23,464 nt of DNA, taken from a virus. Under the pieces are notes generated by a model, which saw only the letters and a program-made list of their open reading frames with translations, was not told the origin of the DNA and did not search any database. The number at the start of each line of letters is the position of its first letter. Positions within the stretch are counted from its first letter, which is position 1. The DNA lies in IMG/VR virus record IMGVR_UViG_3300027710_001941, positions 1-23,464 of that record. One strand, 5' to 3'. Of the stretch, positions 6,642 through 12,983 are shown piece after piece. Position numbers and translations under genes: made by a program.

Positions 6642-6668
6642 AATGTTTGAAATTATTCAAACTGTCAA
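6640..6668 (-). promoter_or_regulatory. Early leftward promoter
   Basis: On the minus strand a perfect -35 TTGACA (6668-6663) is followed after 17 bases by CATTAT (6645-6640). It points into the operon running from 6603 to 1175. The repressor operator occupies the spacer, so bound repressor would exclude RNA polymerase. Confidence 0.72.
6645..6662. promoter_or_regulatory. Repressor operator, GTTTGAA-N4-TTCAAAC
   Basis: A perfect 7-bp inverted repeat with a 4-bp spacer (ATTA), 18 bp in all, centred between the -35 and -10 of the early promoter and covering the predicted repressor transcription start. Size and symmetry suit a dimeric XRE/Cro-type repressor. Only one copy is seen in this interval. 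Confidence 0.75.
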
Positions 6669-6684
6669 TGGTAAAAGGTGGAAA

Positions 6685-7008
6685 ATGTCTAACCTTTGTG
6701 AGCGTTTATTAGAAGAAAGAAAGCGTCTTGGTTTCACTCAGACTGATTTTGGGGCTTTGGGTGGTGTGTCTAAGTGGACGCAACTCAATTATGAGAAGGG
6801 CGCAAATAACCCAGATTTAGACTATTTGGTTAAAGTCGCGGCAGTTGGTGCGGATATTTTATATATTTTGACGGGTAATCATGGCGCGACAAGTTTGTCG
6901 TCAGAAGAACAAAGTGTGCTTGTGTCTTATCGTGCGATTGCATCGGCAGAGCAAAAAGCAGCGTTAGTGGCACTGATGATAACCATGAAAGCCTCTGAGC
7001 ATGGCTAA
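6685..7008 (+). CDS. XRE-family lysogeny repressor
   Basis: A 107-aa protein with an N-terminal helix-turn-helix (about residues 6-60; RLGFTQTDFGALGGVSKWTQ followed by YEKGANNPDLDYLVKVA), the Cro/C1 XRE fold. The C-terminal helical tail (SAEQKAALVALMITM) probably dimerises. The start is taken at ATG 6685 because AAAGGTGG stands just before it; upstream in-frame starts at 6592 and 6643 would overlap the operator and divergent gene. It should bind the operator at 6645-6662 to silence the leftward early operon and set its own level. It has no peptidase domain, so induction by RecA-mediated cleavage is unlikely, as for P2 C. Confidence 0.88.
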   Translation: MSNLCERLLEERKRLGFTQTDFGALGGVSKWTQLNYEKGANNPDLDYLVKVAAVGADILYILTGNHGATSLSSEEQSVLVSYRAIASAEQKAALVALMITMKASEHG

Positions 7009-7023
7009 AAAAAATAGCCATGC
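6999..7023. terminator. Stem-loop between convergent genes
   Basis: GCATGGCTA and TAGCCATGC form a perfect 9-bp stem around a loop of seven A, spanning the repressor stop codon. The 3' side lacks a T run in either direction, so it may be a weak bidirectional terminator between the repressor and the convergent 65-aa gene. Confidence 0.45.
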
Positions 7024-7036
7024 TAATCAATATCTA

Positions 7037-7234
7037 TTAGGTTTTTATGAGGGGCAAGTCGCTAATTGCCCGATGTAGTTCCTCCTCTAAATGAAACAAG
7101 GTGCCAGCAAGGGACTCTGTATCCAGTTCAATATTCTTGTGCGTGACGTGGGTTGTCAGTTGCAGTATCAATTTTATTTCTGCATGAATTCGTTGAAGCT
7201 GAATTAGTTTTTCCTCACTGATAATATAACTCAT
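7037..7234 (-). CDS. Small coiled protein, 65 aa, paralogue of the 66-aa gene upstream of rep
   Basis: A helical protein beginning MSYIISEEKLIQLQRIHAEI, with a second helix near LAGTLFHLEEELHRAI. It aligns along its length with the 66-aa product of 8389-8589: I-S/T-E-E/D, Q-L, A at the same spacing, and LxLQL at about residues 20-26. No known domain is recognised. AGGAG lies about seven bases before the ATG. It is the last gene of the leftward replication operon, 123 bases after the initiator gene, and converges with the repressor. The 7235-7357 gap shows no clear gene. Confidence 0.68.
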   Translation of the reverse strand: MSYIISEEKLIQLQRIHAEIKLILQLTTHVTHKNIELDTESLAGTLFHLEEELHRAISDLPLIKT

Positions 7235-7357
7235 TGATTTATCTCCTCTGCCTGTTGTGGCAGCAGTTATGTTAATAATTGCCCTTAAAAAAAGGGGTGA
7301 GGAGTGTTCACGCTTTTGGCTAACTTTTCAGTGTAATTCTTTTAACTGGCTCTGTGT

Positions 7358-8392
7358 TTAGGCCGCTTTTAAGCCAAGCGTTTTGCGTAGTTGTGCTAAC
7401 GCATCATCGCCTTTGGCCAATTGCTCGGCACTTTTAGCATTAGCTTGTTGTTGCTGTTTTTGTTCGGCCAGTGTTTCCCATAAGGGCTTAACAGGTTGAA
7501 TAAACTCGGCAGCCAGTTTTGTGGGTTGAGGCGATGGGTTATCCAGTGGCTTATCAACTGGCTTGTCTTTTTCGCGTTTGAGCCATAGGGCATATTGATA
7601 AATCCATTCGTCACGGGTGTTTTTAAAGTCTTTGGCAAGGTAATGAGCAACAAAGTGATTCAGTGTGTTGCTGGTGTGTTTGGTCATGGGGACTTCGAGT
7701 TTGGCCATAAACGGTTCTAGTTCGTTAGGCTCAACCTTAAAGTCAAAGGGCATACAAAATTTTGTTGTTGTGTGTGGTGTAACGCTTTTAGGCGTTACAT
7801 CGAGCCTGCTTTGGTTATTTAAAAAGTCTTTACTTACAACAACTTCTTTTTCTAAATTCTCTAATTTTAAATCTAAATCTCCCCCCTTACCCCCCAATGT
7901 AACGGTTACAGGCATTACAGTGGCGTTACTTGTAACGGTTTGAGGCGTTACATCGGCGTTACAAGGAGGTGTTACATCGTGCGTTACGGTTGTTGTTACA
8001 TTGGCTAAGGCTTTTTGTTTTGCTCGATGACGCGCTACTCGTTCGGCACTGCTAGTACGTTGGCGTGGTGGTTGAGTGGTGGTGTCTTTGGGTTGTTCGG
8101 TGTCGCTGTAAAGCTCAACCAGCATGGGGCTGTAGTAGCGGTTGTCTTGCGAGTTGAGTCTAAATTGTGACAGGACGGCATTTTTAATTTTTTGCCAACG
8201 TTTGACTGTTAAGCCCAACCATGAGGAAAGGGCTGTGTCGTCATTGGGTATAGATAAGGCGGGCGTTTGTTTCATGGCCAAACAAAGCAGGTCTAAAAAT
8301 GCGGCTTTGACCAGTGGGCTGGCTGTGAGGCGAAAGCCAAATATATAGCTGTCGTGAGCAAACTTTAACCACGGGAGGCTTTGAATGTTCAT
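7358..8392 (-). CDS. Phage replication initiator, O-like
   Basis: A 344-aa protein. Residues about 15-98 resemble the N-terminal domain of DUF1376-type phage replication proteins (LTASPLVKAAFLDLLCLAM; IPNDDTALSSWLGLTVKRWQ; YYSPMLVELY), followed by the basic SSAERVARHRAKQK motif common in that family. A low-complexity linker rich in V-T and V-T-P (about 131-207) is encoded by the iteron array. The C-terminal domain (about 225-272; KHTSNTLNHFVAHYLAKDF, IYQYALWLKRE) looks like a DnaT-type domain that contacts helicase or single-stranded DNA. The tail is Gln/Lys-rich. The ATG overlaps the previous stop as ATGA. The layout, DNA-binding N-terminus, origin in the linker and helicase-recruiting C-terminus, mirrors lambda O without visible sequence identity. 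Confidence 0.8.
   Translation of the reverse strand: MNIQSLPWLKFAHDSYIFGFRLTASPLVKAAFLDLLCLAMKQTPALSIPNDDTALSSWLGLTVKRWQKIKNAVLSQFRLNSQDNRYYSPMLVELYSDTEQPKDTTTQPPRQRTSSAERVARHRAKQKALANVTTTVTHDVTPPCNADVTPQTVTSNATVMPVTVTLGGKGGDLDLKLENLEKEVVVSKDFLNNQSRLDVTPKSVTPHTTTKFCMPFDFKVEPNELEPFMAKLEVPMTKHTSNTLNHFVAHYLAKDFKNTRDEWIYQYALWLKREKDKPVDKPLDNPSPQPTKLAAEFIQPVKPLWETLAEQKQQQQANAKSAEQLAKGDDALAQLRKTLGLKAA
7778..8000. repeat. ori: GTTAC iteron array inside the initiator gene, likely origin
   Basis: Eleven GTTAC/GTAAC motifs occur in about 220 bases. GTTAC starts at 7794, 7905, 7925, 7947, 7958, 7971, 7983 and 7995; GTAAC at 7779, 7899 and 7932. From 7947 on the spacing is 11-13 bp, close to the helical repeat. 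Two copies form TGTAACGC-N6-GCGTTACA (7778-7799) and one forms TGTAAC-G-GTTACA (7898-7910). An AT-rich stretch (about 7808-7880) lies between the outlying pair and the main cluster, a candidate unwinding element. The motif encodes the V-T linker of the protein, so part of the repetition could be coding, but the inverted copies and phasing argue for binding sites. Confidence 0.68.
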
Positions 8393-8589
8393 GCTTGGCC
8401 TCCTTGCATGGTGATTTGTGTGAGGGTGCTTTGAAGTTGGCTGTGTATGTTGTTGATGGTACAGACAAAAGCGTTGGCCGATAGGGTGAGGGTGGCTTGG
8501 TTGGTATTGGCGGCTAACTGCAAGAGGAGTTGCAGTTGTGCGTTAACCGATTCGAGTTGGTTGATTTGGTCTTCGGTGATGTGGTTCAT
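8389..8589 (-). CDS. Small helical protein, 66 aa, paralogue of 7037-7234
   Basis: Starts MNHITEDQINQLESVNAQLQ, with AAGGAG eight bases upstream, and ends with a TGA overlapping the initiator start (ATGA). It is predicted to be two helices (about 6-28 and 44-58) rich in Gln and Leu, with an LLLQL core shared with the 65-aa protein on the other side of the initiator gene. The pair brackets the initiator gene and probably arose by duplication. No function is recognised; small helical partners of replication proteins are one possibility. Confidence 0.7.
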   Translation of the reverse strand: MNHITEDQINQLESVNAQLQLLLQLAANTNQATLTLSANAFVCTINNIHSQLQSTLTQITMQGGQA

Positions 8590-8599
8590 GGCGCACTCC

Positions 8600-8830
8600 T
8601 TAATGCAGTGGAGGAGTGGCGGTTTGGGTGATGACTTGCCCAAAGCACTGAGCAATTCGGCCTTTGCTGTCGATGAACTGGGTATGGCGAAGGGCGGCAC
8701 GCGTTGCACCCGAATGGGTTTTATATATGCGTTTGAGGATTTTGGTTTGTGGTTTGCCGTCTGGCTCAATTCTTACGGTGGTAACTTGGACACGATATGT
8801 AACCGTGACGCGAGCGGGTGCATTGCTCAT
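8600..8830 (-). CDS. Hypothetical protein, 76 aa, first gene of the replication operon
   Basis: A basic small protein with a beta-rich N-terminal half (ARVTVTYRVQVTTVRIEPDG) and a helical second half (TRAALRHTQFIDSKG). The family is not recognised. It begins the leftward operon that leads to the initiator, ten bases from the next gene. Its ribosome site is weak (TAGG, about 10 bases upstream), so its translation could depend on the structured leader upstream. A large rightward reading frame overlapping it has no ribosome site and is dismissed. Confidence 0.65.
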   Translation of the reverse strand: MSNAPARVTVTYRVQVTTVRIEPDGKPQTKILKRIYKTHSGATRAALRHTQFIDSKGRIAQCFGQVITQTATPPLH

Positions 8831-8871
8831 GATGATGTGCCTATGTGGTTGTTTATTCTTCTATCACCATC

Positions 8872-8951
8872 GGCTGCGAAACCAATGGTGACAGGTTAAG
8901 CAGGGTTCGCAGTACCAGCAACCACACTGGCCAACCTTTCGGTTGCCCCAC
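8872..8951 (-). promoter_or_regulatory. Structured leader of the replication operon with sRNA-complementary boxes
   Basis: On the minus strand the leader holds CTGCGAACCCTG (8912-8901), GGTTTCGCAGCC (8883-8872) and a GAAA-loop hairpin CAACC-GAAA-GGTTG. The first two can pair with each other (9 of 10 positions). GGTTTCGCAGCC is an exact 12-base copy of a stretch in the predicted small RNA just upstream, and CTGCGAACCCTG complements that RNA at 11 of 12 positions. A further GTGGGG (8951-8946) complements the 5' hairpin of the RNA. No convincing promoter lies between the small-RNA terminator and the first gene, so the operon may depend on read-through. Confidence 0.5.
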
Positions 8952-8991
8952 CTAACCCATCATAAAACGCAGGCAGGCGGAAATTTAGCAT

Positions 8992-9013
8992 AAAAAAAGT
9001 CGCAAGCGCGACT
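8992..9013 (-). terminator. Intrinsic terminator of the predicted small RNA
   Basis: A perfect 6-bp stem AGTCGC/GCGACT with loop GCTT, followed on the minus strand by seven T. It stands about 160 bases upstream of the first replication-operon gene, so leftward transcripts must read through it to express the initiator. Confidence 0.88.
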
Positions 9014-9069
9014 CATGCTTGTGGTTGACTATGGCAGGCTGCGAAACCTGTCTACCCATGTGGGGTAGT
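8992..9069 (-). ncRNA. Predicted ~78-nt regulatory RNA, P4 CI / c4-like
   Basis: The minus strand has a consensus -35, a short transcribed region with two hairpins, CTACCC-CACAT-GGGTAG (9068-9052) and GACAGG...CCTGCC (about 9051-9034), a single-stranded stretch, and a textbook terminator AGTCGC-GCTT-GCGACT (9013-8998) followed by T7. No ORF fits. The loop of hairpin 2 contains GGTTTCGCAG, complementary to the following leader. In P4 and P1/P7, a short RNA of this size processed or terminated in the leader of the replication/antirepressor operon pairs with the leader and causes premature termination, which gives immunity. The assignment is by architecture; the start point is approximate. Confidence 0.6.
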
Positions 9070-9075
9070 GCGGAT

Positions 9076-9104
9076 AGGATGGCGTGATAAAAAAAGGTTG
9101 TCAA
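9076..9104 (-). promoter_or_regulatory. Promoter of the predicted small RNA
   Basis: A perfect -35 TTGACA (9104-9099) is followed after 17 bases by CATCCT (9081-9076), a weak -10. The start is expected near 9069, giving an RNA of about 78 nt up to the terminator. Confidence 0.55.
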
Positions 9105-9111
9105 GGGGTTG

Positions 9112-9131
9112 TGTATTAAAATGTTACACTT
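9112..9131 (+). promoter_or_regulatory. 20-bp motif, copy 1, upstream of the kinase operon
   Basis: TGTATTAAAATGTTACACTT; a copy with one difference lies at 12844-12863. It contains the inverted half-sites TGT-N11-ACA. It stands 170 bases before the kinase start and just upstream of the small-RNA promoter, which points the other way. P2 late promoters carry TGT-N12-ACA as the Ogr site, so a site for the Ogr-like protein is one idea. A regulator specific to the cargo is another. Confidence 0.5.
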
Positions 9132-9301
9132 ATGGTCTGATTAAAATAGAGGAGTTAGATTAGAAAACACTAAAATTATAGTACAAAGTATATATAGCTG
9201 ATATAGGTTGATTTGATATGCTAAATTTGCCTAAAAAATAAGTCATTGAACGTAAGGGTGGCTCTGATGAAAACCTCAAATATGACTCTAGGATAAAATA
9301 A

Positions 9302-10468
9302 ATGCTTGATGATTTGTTAATAGAAGCCGTTGTTAATGGTAGTGTCCTTGAAGAAAATTATACTGATATAAGTGTTGTAAATGTGGTAGCAGGGCAGCCT
9401 AAACGAGGATTTTTCTCTATTATATTCAAAGCATTCGATACAACAAGCAATGTAGAAGTTGCGGTCAAGTTTTTTTCACCTATACATAATAGTGATACAT
9501 ATCGCATGTTATCATTCGAGCGTGAAGCTAAAATATTAGAATCCCTAAAAGATAAAAAAAGATGCTTACAAATAAACACTGCCCTTAAAACTGCGACTTT
9601 AAGTTTAAGTTTAGCAAATAGTCACCGTCCATTGAATTTGCAAGTGAAATATTTCGTAACTGAATGGATTGATGATGATATTGATGAGTTTTTCTTAAGC
9701 AATAGCTCTAATATTGATATTTTAGATAGATTGAGAGTATTTCGAGATATTGTATTAGCTGTAGCCGCTTTACATAGAAGTAATGTTTGTCATCGTGATT
9801 TGAAGCCTGATAACTTAAGAAAAGCACTAAGACATAAAGAGAAAGTAATTGTAGCCATTGATTTAGGAACTGCAGCACTTTTGGATTCGCATAATATTAT
9901 ACCTAGCTATACTTATTGTGTTGGTATGATCCCTTATGCAGCACCTGAGTCAAAATGTGGTTTGGCGGGTATAAGAAGACTTGATTCTTATGCTGATATA
10001 TTTTCTTTAGGTTGTATGTTTTACGAGTTATTCAATGTTGATTACTATTACGACAAATTTGATAATATAAATCCAAATGTGGATGCAAATGTATTAACAT
10101 TGTTTGGTGCTACAATTGCTCGAGAAAAAAAAGAAGAGGATAAAATAAATCGCTTGAATTGTCTGCTTGATATACATGCAAAAGGAGTTGCGAATGTAAG
10201 TGTTTGTGGATGTAACTCTCTAATTCCTTCTGCTACAAATGGAATAATGCAAGAGCTTTTGGATGGTCTTGTTGCTTTCGATTACCGAAAAAGATTTAAC
10301 AACTTTGAGCATATTATTCGCAAGGTTGATATCATTTTAAAAGTTCTTACGCATCAGAAATTATATCAACATCGTATTAAGATTAACAATGCATCTAGAA
10401 ATAATAGGATTGCAAAACGCGCTAATGTATTGACAGATAAATTGAGATCATTGGTAGCTGGGAGTTAA
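9302..10468 (+). CDS. Hanks-type Ser/Thr protein kinase
   Basis: A 388-aa soluble kinase with the key subdomains: a glycine-loop region (GQPKRGFFSIIFKA, about 31-44), VAVK with the ATP-binding Lys (K56), an alpha-C helix Glu (E73 or E75), the catalytic loop HRDLKPDN (164-171, base D166), DLG in place of DFG (D187), an APE-type motif in PYAAPES (211-217) and the F-helix Asp in ADIFSLG (D231). The glycine loop is degenerate, but catalytic residues are intact, so an active enzyme is likely. There is no membrane segment or PASTA domain, so it is not a PknB-type cell-wall sensor. About 140 C-terminal residues are not assigned. The TPR gene starts three bases after its stop. The gene is AT-rich and lies in the cargo region. 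Some known anti-phage systems, such as Stk2, use kinases, but I cannot assign this one to a named system. Confidence 0.9.
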   Translation: MLDDLLIEAVVNGSVLEENYTDISVVNVVAGQPKRGFFSIIFKAFDTTSNVEVAVKFFSPIHNSDTYRMLSFEREAKILESLKDKKRCLQINTALKTATLSLSLANSHRPLNLQVKYFVTEWIDDDIDEFFLSNSSNIDILDRLRVFRDIVLAVAALHRSNVCHRDLKPDNLRKALRHKEKVIVAIDLGTAALLDSHNIIPSYTYCVGMIPYAAPESKCGLAGIRRLDSYADIFSLGCMFYELFNVDYYYDKFDNINPNVDANVLTLFGATIAREKKEEDKINRLNCLLDIHAKGVANVSVCGCNSLIPSATNGIMQELLDGLVAFDYRKRFNNFEHIIRKVDIILKVLTHQKLYQHRIKINNASRNNRIAKRANVLTDKLRSLVAGS

Positions 10469-10471
10469 GAG

Positions 10472-12319
10472 ATGTTAATTGATGATGATATCCCAGAGAA
10501 ATCCAATCTTAATTTGGAGAAACCTATCTTTCAGGTAATTTTGCCTGTAGATGCAAATATTCCTCTTTATATAGATTTTTCCCCAAGAAACGACTATGAA
10601 GACGGGGTGTTTCTACCAGATTTGAATAATTTTACAGTTGTTGACAAGGACTATCATAAAACGTCCAATTATAGTGATTTATTCTTGAGTGAATACGAGT
10701 TATTGAGCAAGAAGAGTGATCGTTTTTCTGACTCTCCTGTGTATCTAAATAAGATGGCTTCTATTGCTCGGCGACTAGGTAAATATGACTTAGAGCGTTT
10801 CTATATTCAGAAAGCCATGTATTTAGTTGAAAATGATTATTTTTTTAATAAATATGGTGAAAGTCTAATCTTATCTGGGGAGCTGAATAGTGCTGAAAGA
10901 CATTTTAAATCACGAGATTTTAGTGAAAACTTTGGGGCTAATCTACGTTTGGCTTATTTTGATGTGCTCAAAGGAAGTTATGCGACTGCAAAAAAATATA
11001 TTATTAGATCCATACTAATTCAACCCAATGATTATAGCTCATATTTGTTTCTTGGCATTCTTGAATTAATTACTAAAGAGCCAAACTCTGCAATTCGATG
11101 CTTTAGATTAGCATCCGAGTTGCGGCCATCGTCATCAATAGCGCATTTAAATATTGGAGTTGCATATTTAGGAATTGGAAATAGGGAAAAGGCATTTAAT
11201 TCATTAAAACTCGCGGTATCACTTGATCCGCTTAACTCTAAAGCATTAGTTCTTCTCGTAGATGTAGCTGTTTCTATTAAAAAGTCTGATCAGGTTATAT
11301 CATTTCTAAAGTATTATTTGTCTATTAAAGATGAAGATGTTCTTGTTCATGAACGGCTTGCTCAGACTTATTTTGAATTAGGCGACTGCCACTCAGCACT
11401 GTATACCTTAAAAAACCTAAAAAGAGTCGTAGGAAGTGATCCAGTTCGGGTTTGGAATAATATTGGTGTCGCCTATCATCGAATGGGTATTAAGCATCGC
11501 AATGATGCTTTTAAATCGTTTAAAAATGCAATTTCTAATGGTATTTGTAATAATCGTGACAGTTTAATTGCCGCTAGAAATGTTTGTATTATGCTTGCTG
11601 ATGTAAAGGAATACCATACGTTACTAGGTCTTACTAAGGAGTTGTTAACTTATGATGTTCAAAGTGAGCTAATTTCTGATGTTCAGTTTTCAGACTTTTA
11701 TGTTTTTCATCTTTTGGGATTGGCAAATTTAAAAAAATTTGATGATGCCGTTGTATTCGCCGAAAATATATTATCGATAGAGCGAGCACATGATGCATTG
11801 AAGATATGGGTGGCTAGTTGGCTGATTTCCCATTACGCTCTTGAAGGGCATAAACATGCTATAAAATTGGCTGATGCATTCTGCGATATATTGCCAGTGA
11901 TTGATAAACAAATCGGATATGAAAGAATGTCTACCTTAATTAATAGTATTGTTTTCGCATATGTTGAAGCTGATTGTACAAATAAAGCAATAAAATTATT
12001 GCCAAAACTATCAAATTATGTCCATAAAATATCATACCCTACGGCTACATTAGGACTTTTTCATTTAAGAAACGGAAATATTGAGCGTGGGAAAGAATTA
12101 TATAATGAGTCAATTAGGCTGGCTGATTATGACGTTAAGGACAAGATAAGGCAGAAATTAAATTATGAACTTGCTAAATATTGGTTTAGTCAGGGAGATG
12201 TTAGGAATGCCATTAAATACATAGAAAAAGCAATAGAGACTAAAGGAGGGGTGCCACAAATTGAGTCTGCCGTAAAGAAATTTAATGCTAAAATAATAAA
12301 AGCAATAAGAGCTCCTTAG
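10472..12319 (+). CDS. TPR-repeat protein partnered with the kinase
   Basis: A 615-aa, largely helical protein. Canonical TPR units are seen at about 186-219 and 222-254 (AHLNIGVAYLGIGNREKAF, LAVSLDP), about 292-326, about 328-360 and near the C-terminus (about 563-598, LNYELAKYWFSQGDVRNAI). The intervening helices suggest a continuous solenoid from about residue 90. The first 90 residues are acidic and unassigned. There is no signal peptide, membrane helix or enzymatic motif. GGGAG within the kinase end serves as its ribosome site, so the two genes form one translational unit. A TPR solenoid usually binds proteins; here it may be the kinase's substrate, scaffold or sensor. Confidence 0.88.
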   Translation: MLIDDDIPEKSNLNLEKPIFQVILPVDANIPLYIDFSPRNDYEDGVFLPDLNNFTVVDKDYHKTSNYSDLFLSEYELLSKKSDRFSDSPVYLNKMASIARRLGKYDLERFYIQKAMYLVENDYFFNKYGESLILSGELNSAERHFKSRDFSENFGANLRLAYFDVLKGSYATAKKYIIRSILIQPNDYSSYLFLGILELITKEPNSAIRCFRLASELRPSSSIAHLNIGVAYLGIGNREKAFNSLKLAVSLDPLNSKALVLLVDVAVSIKKSDQVISFLKYYLSIKDEDVLVHERLAQTYFELGDCHSALYTLKNLKRVVGSDPVRVWNNIGVAYHRMGIKHRNDAFKSFKNAISNGICNNRDSLIAARNVCIMLADVKEYHTLLGLTKELLTYDVQSELISDVQFSDFYVFHLLGLANLKKFDDAVVFAENILSIERAHDALKIWVASWLISHYALEGHKHAIKLADAFCDILPVIDKQIGYERMSTLINSIVFAYVEADCTNKAIKLLPKLSNYVHKISYPTATLGLFHLRNGNIERGKELYNESIRLADYDVKDKIRQKLNYELAKYWFSQGDVRNAIKYIEKAIETKGGVPQIESAVKKFNAKIIKAIRAP

Positions 12320-12361
12320 TCTATTGTAATACTAGTTGGCTTTAAATATATAGTATGGGGG

Positions 12362-12367
12362 TTGACA
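12362..12367 (+). promoter_or_regulatory. -35-like TTGACA before the DUF2511 lipoprotein
   Basis: A perfect TTGACA lies 50 bases upstream of the start at 12417. No good -10 sits at standard spacing (TTACAT is 23 bases on), so this is a weak promoter candidate. Confidence 0.3.
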
Positions 12368-12416
12368 AAAAAAGCTCACCAATTAACCCATTACATGATT
12401 TTCAAGGACGAAATAA

Positions 12417-12818
12417 ATGCACCGCATCACCATAACCCTTGCTTTGGCTTGTACTTTACAAGCCTGCTTTGACTCTTCACAAGAAGCCTTTGCTGCATCT
12501 TTAGGCACAGTCTTAAACAATAGCTTTTCTATACCACTACAATCTAAGCCACCAAAGCCAGTTACATCTGCACCCGTATCACGCCAATCTTATGGTGAAG
12601 ATTGGCCGTTTATTGTCGATTTAGGAACTATCGGTTGTGAGGACGGGCTGTACCCATACTTTAAAGCCAAAGGCCACATCTACAAACTCACCGAAATGGC
12701 CAAACCCAACTATGAATCAATAGCTACTATTTGGCGCGATAATCCCAACAAAGTAGGTACAAAATATAGCCTGCTCATTGTTATTGATACAGCGATGGGG
12801 TTTTGTGATTTGGGGTGA
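12417..12818 (+). CDS. DUF2511 (YebY-like) lipoprotein
   Basis: A 133-aa protein with a lipoprotein signal (MHRITITLALACTLQAC; lipobox LQAC, Cys17), a Ser/Pro-rich linker (about 30-58) and a C-terminal domain starting near EDWPFIVDLGTIGC. That domain has the Trp-Pro entry, the two Cys (G-C-E and the C-D-L-G end) and the final beta-strand of the DUF2511/YebY type. It should be exported and anchored in the envelope. AAGGA lies eight bases before the ATG. Lipoproteins carried by temperate phages often alter the host surface or block superinfecting phage; this is inference. It lies 97 bases after the TPR gene. Confidence 0.75.
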   Translation: MHRITITLALACTLQACFDSSQEAFAASLGTVLNNSFSIPLQSKPPKPVTSAPVSRQSYGEDWPFIVDLGTIGCEDGLYPYFKAKGHIYKLTEMAKPNYESIATIWRDNPNKVGTKYSLLIVIDTAMGFCDLG

Positions 12819-12843
12819 TTGCAAACAAAAAAATTAAATCCTC

Positions 12844-12863
12844 TGTATTAAAATCTTACACTT
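12844..12863 (+). promoter_or_regulatory. 20-bp motif, copy 2, upstream of the second lipoprotein
   Basis: TGTATTAAAATCTTACACTT, 19 of 20 identical to 9112-9131 and in the same orientation relative to the gene that follows. A shared decamer, AGTTAGATTA, follows at 12912 here and at 9153 after copy 1, though at different spacing. The shared motif suggests common control of the kinase operon and this lipoprotein. Confidence 0.5.
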
Positions 12864-12947
12864 TAATTAGGGGTAGGGTATTGTTAGGATGATGGTTGTG
12901 CATTTAGGATTAGTTAGATTAAGTTGTGGATTTTAGGTGGATTATCT

Positions 12948-12966
12948 TTCCTTATTAGTTAAGGAA
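12948..12966 (+). promoter_or_regulatory. Inverted repeat just before the second lipoprotein ribosome site
   Basis: TTCCTTA and TAAGGAA form a perfect 7-bp inverted repeat with a 5-base spacer, ending six bases before GGGAG. It could be an operator or an RNA hairpin affecting translation initiation. Confidence 0.4.
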
Positions 12967-12983
12967 TAAAAGGGAGAATGATT

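Noticed and set aside
6592-7008. Repressor starting at 6592 or 6643
   Set aside because: These starts lie in or before the operator and early promoter; AAAGGTGG stands at the ATG at 6685, where the XRE domain begins.
7778-8000. CRISPR-like array
   Set aside because: The repeats are 5-8 bp, irregular in orientation and inside a coding gene; there are no 25-40 bp repeats with spacers anywhere in the window.
8447-8899. Rightward 150-codon frame over the small replication genes
   Set aside because: No ribosome site, no recognisable family and it opposes two coupled leftward genes; treated as a shadow.
9267-9296. Nine-codon frame just before the kinase (MKTSNMTLG)
   Set aside because: A GGGTGG-type site precedes it, so a leader peptide is possible, but nine codons without supporting features could easily be chance.
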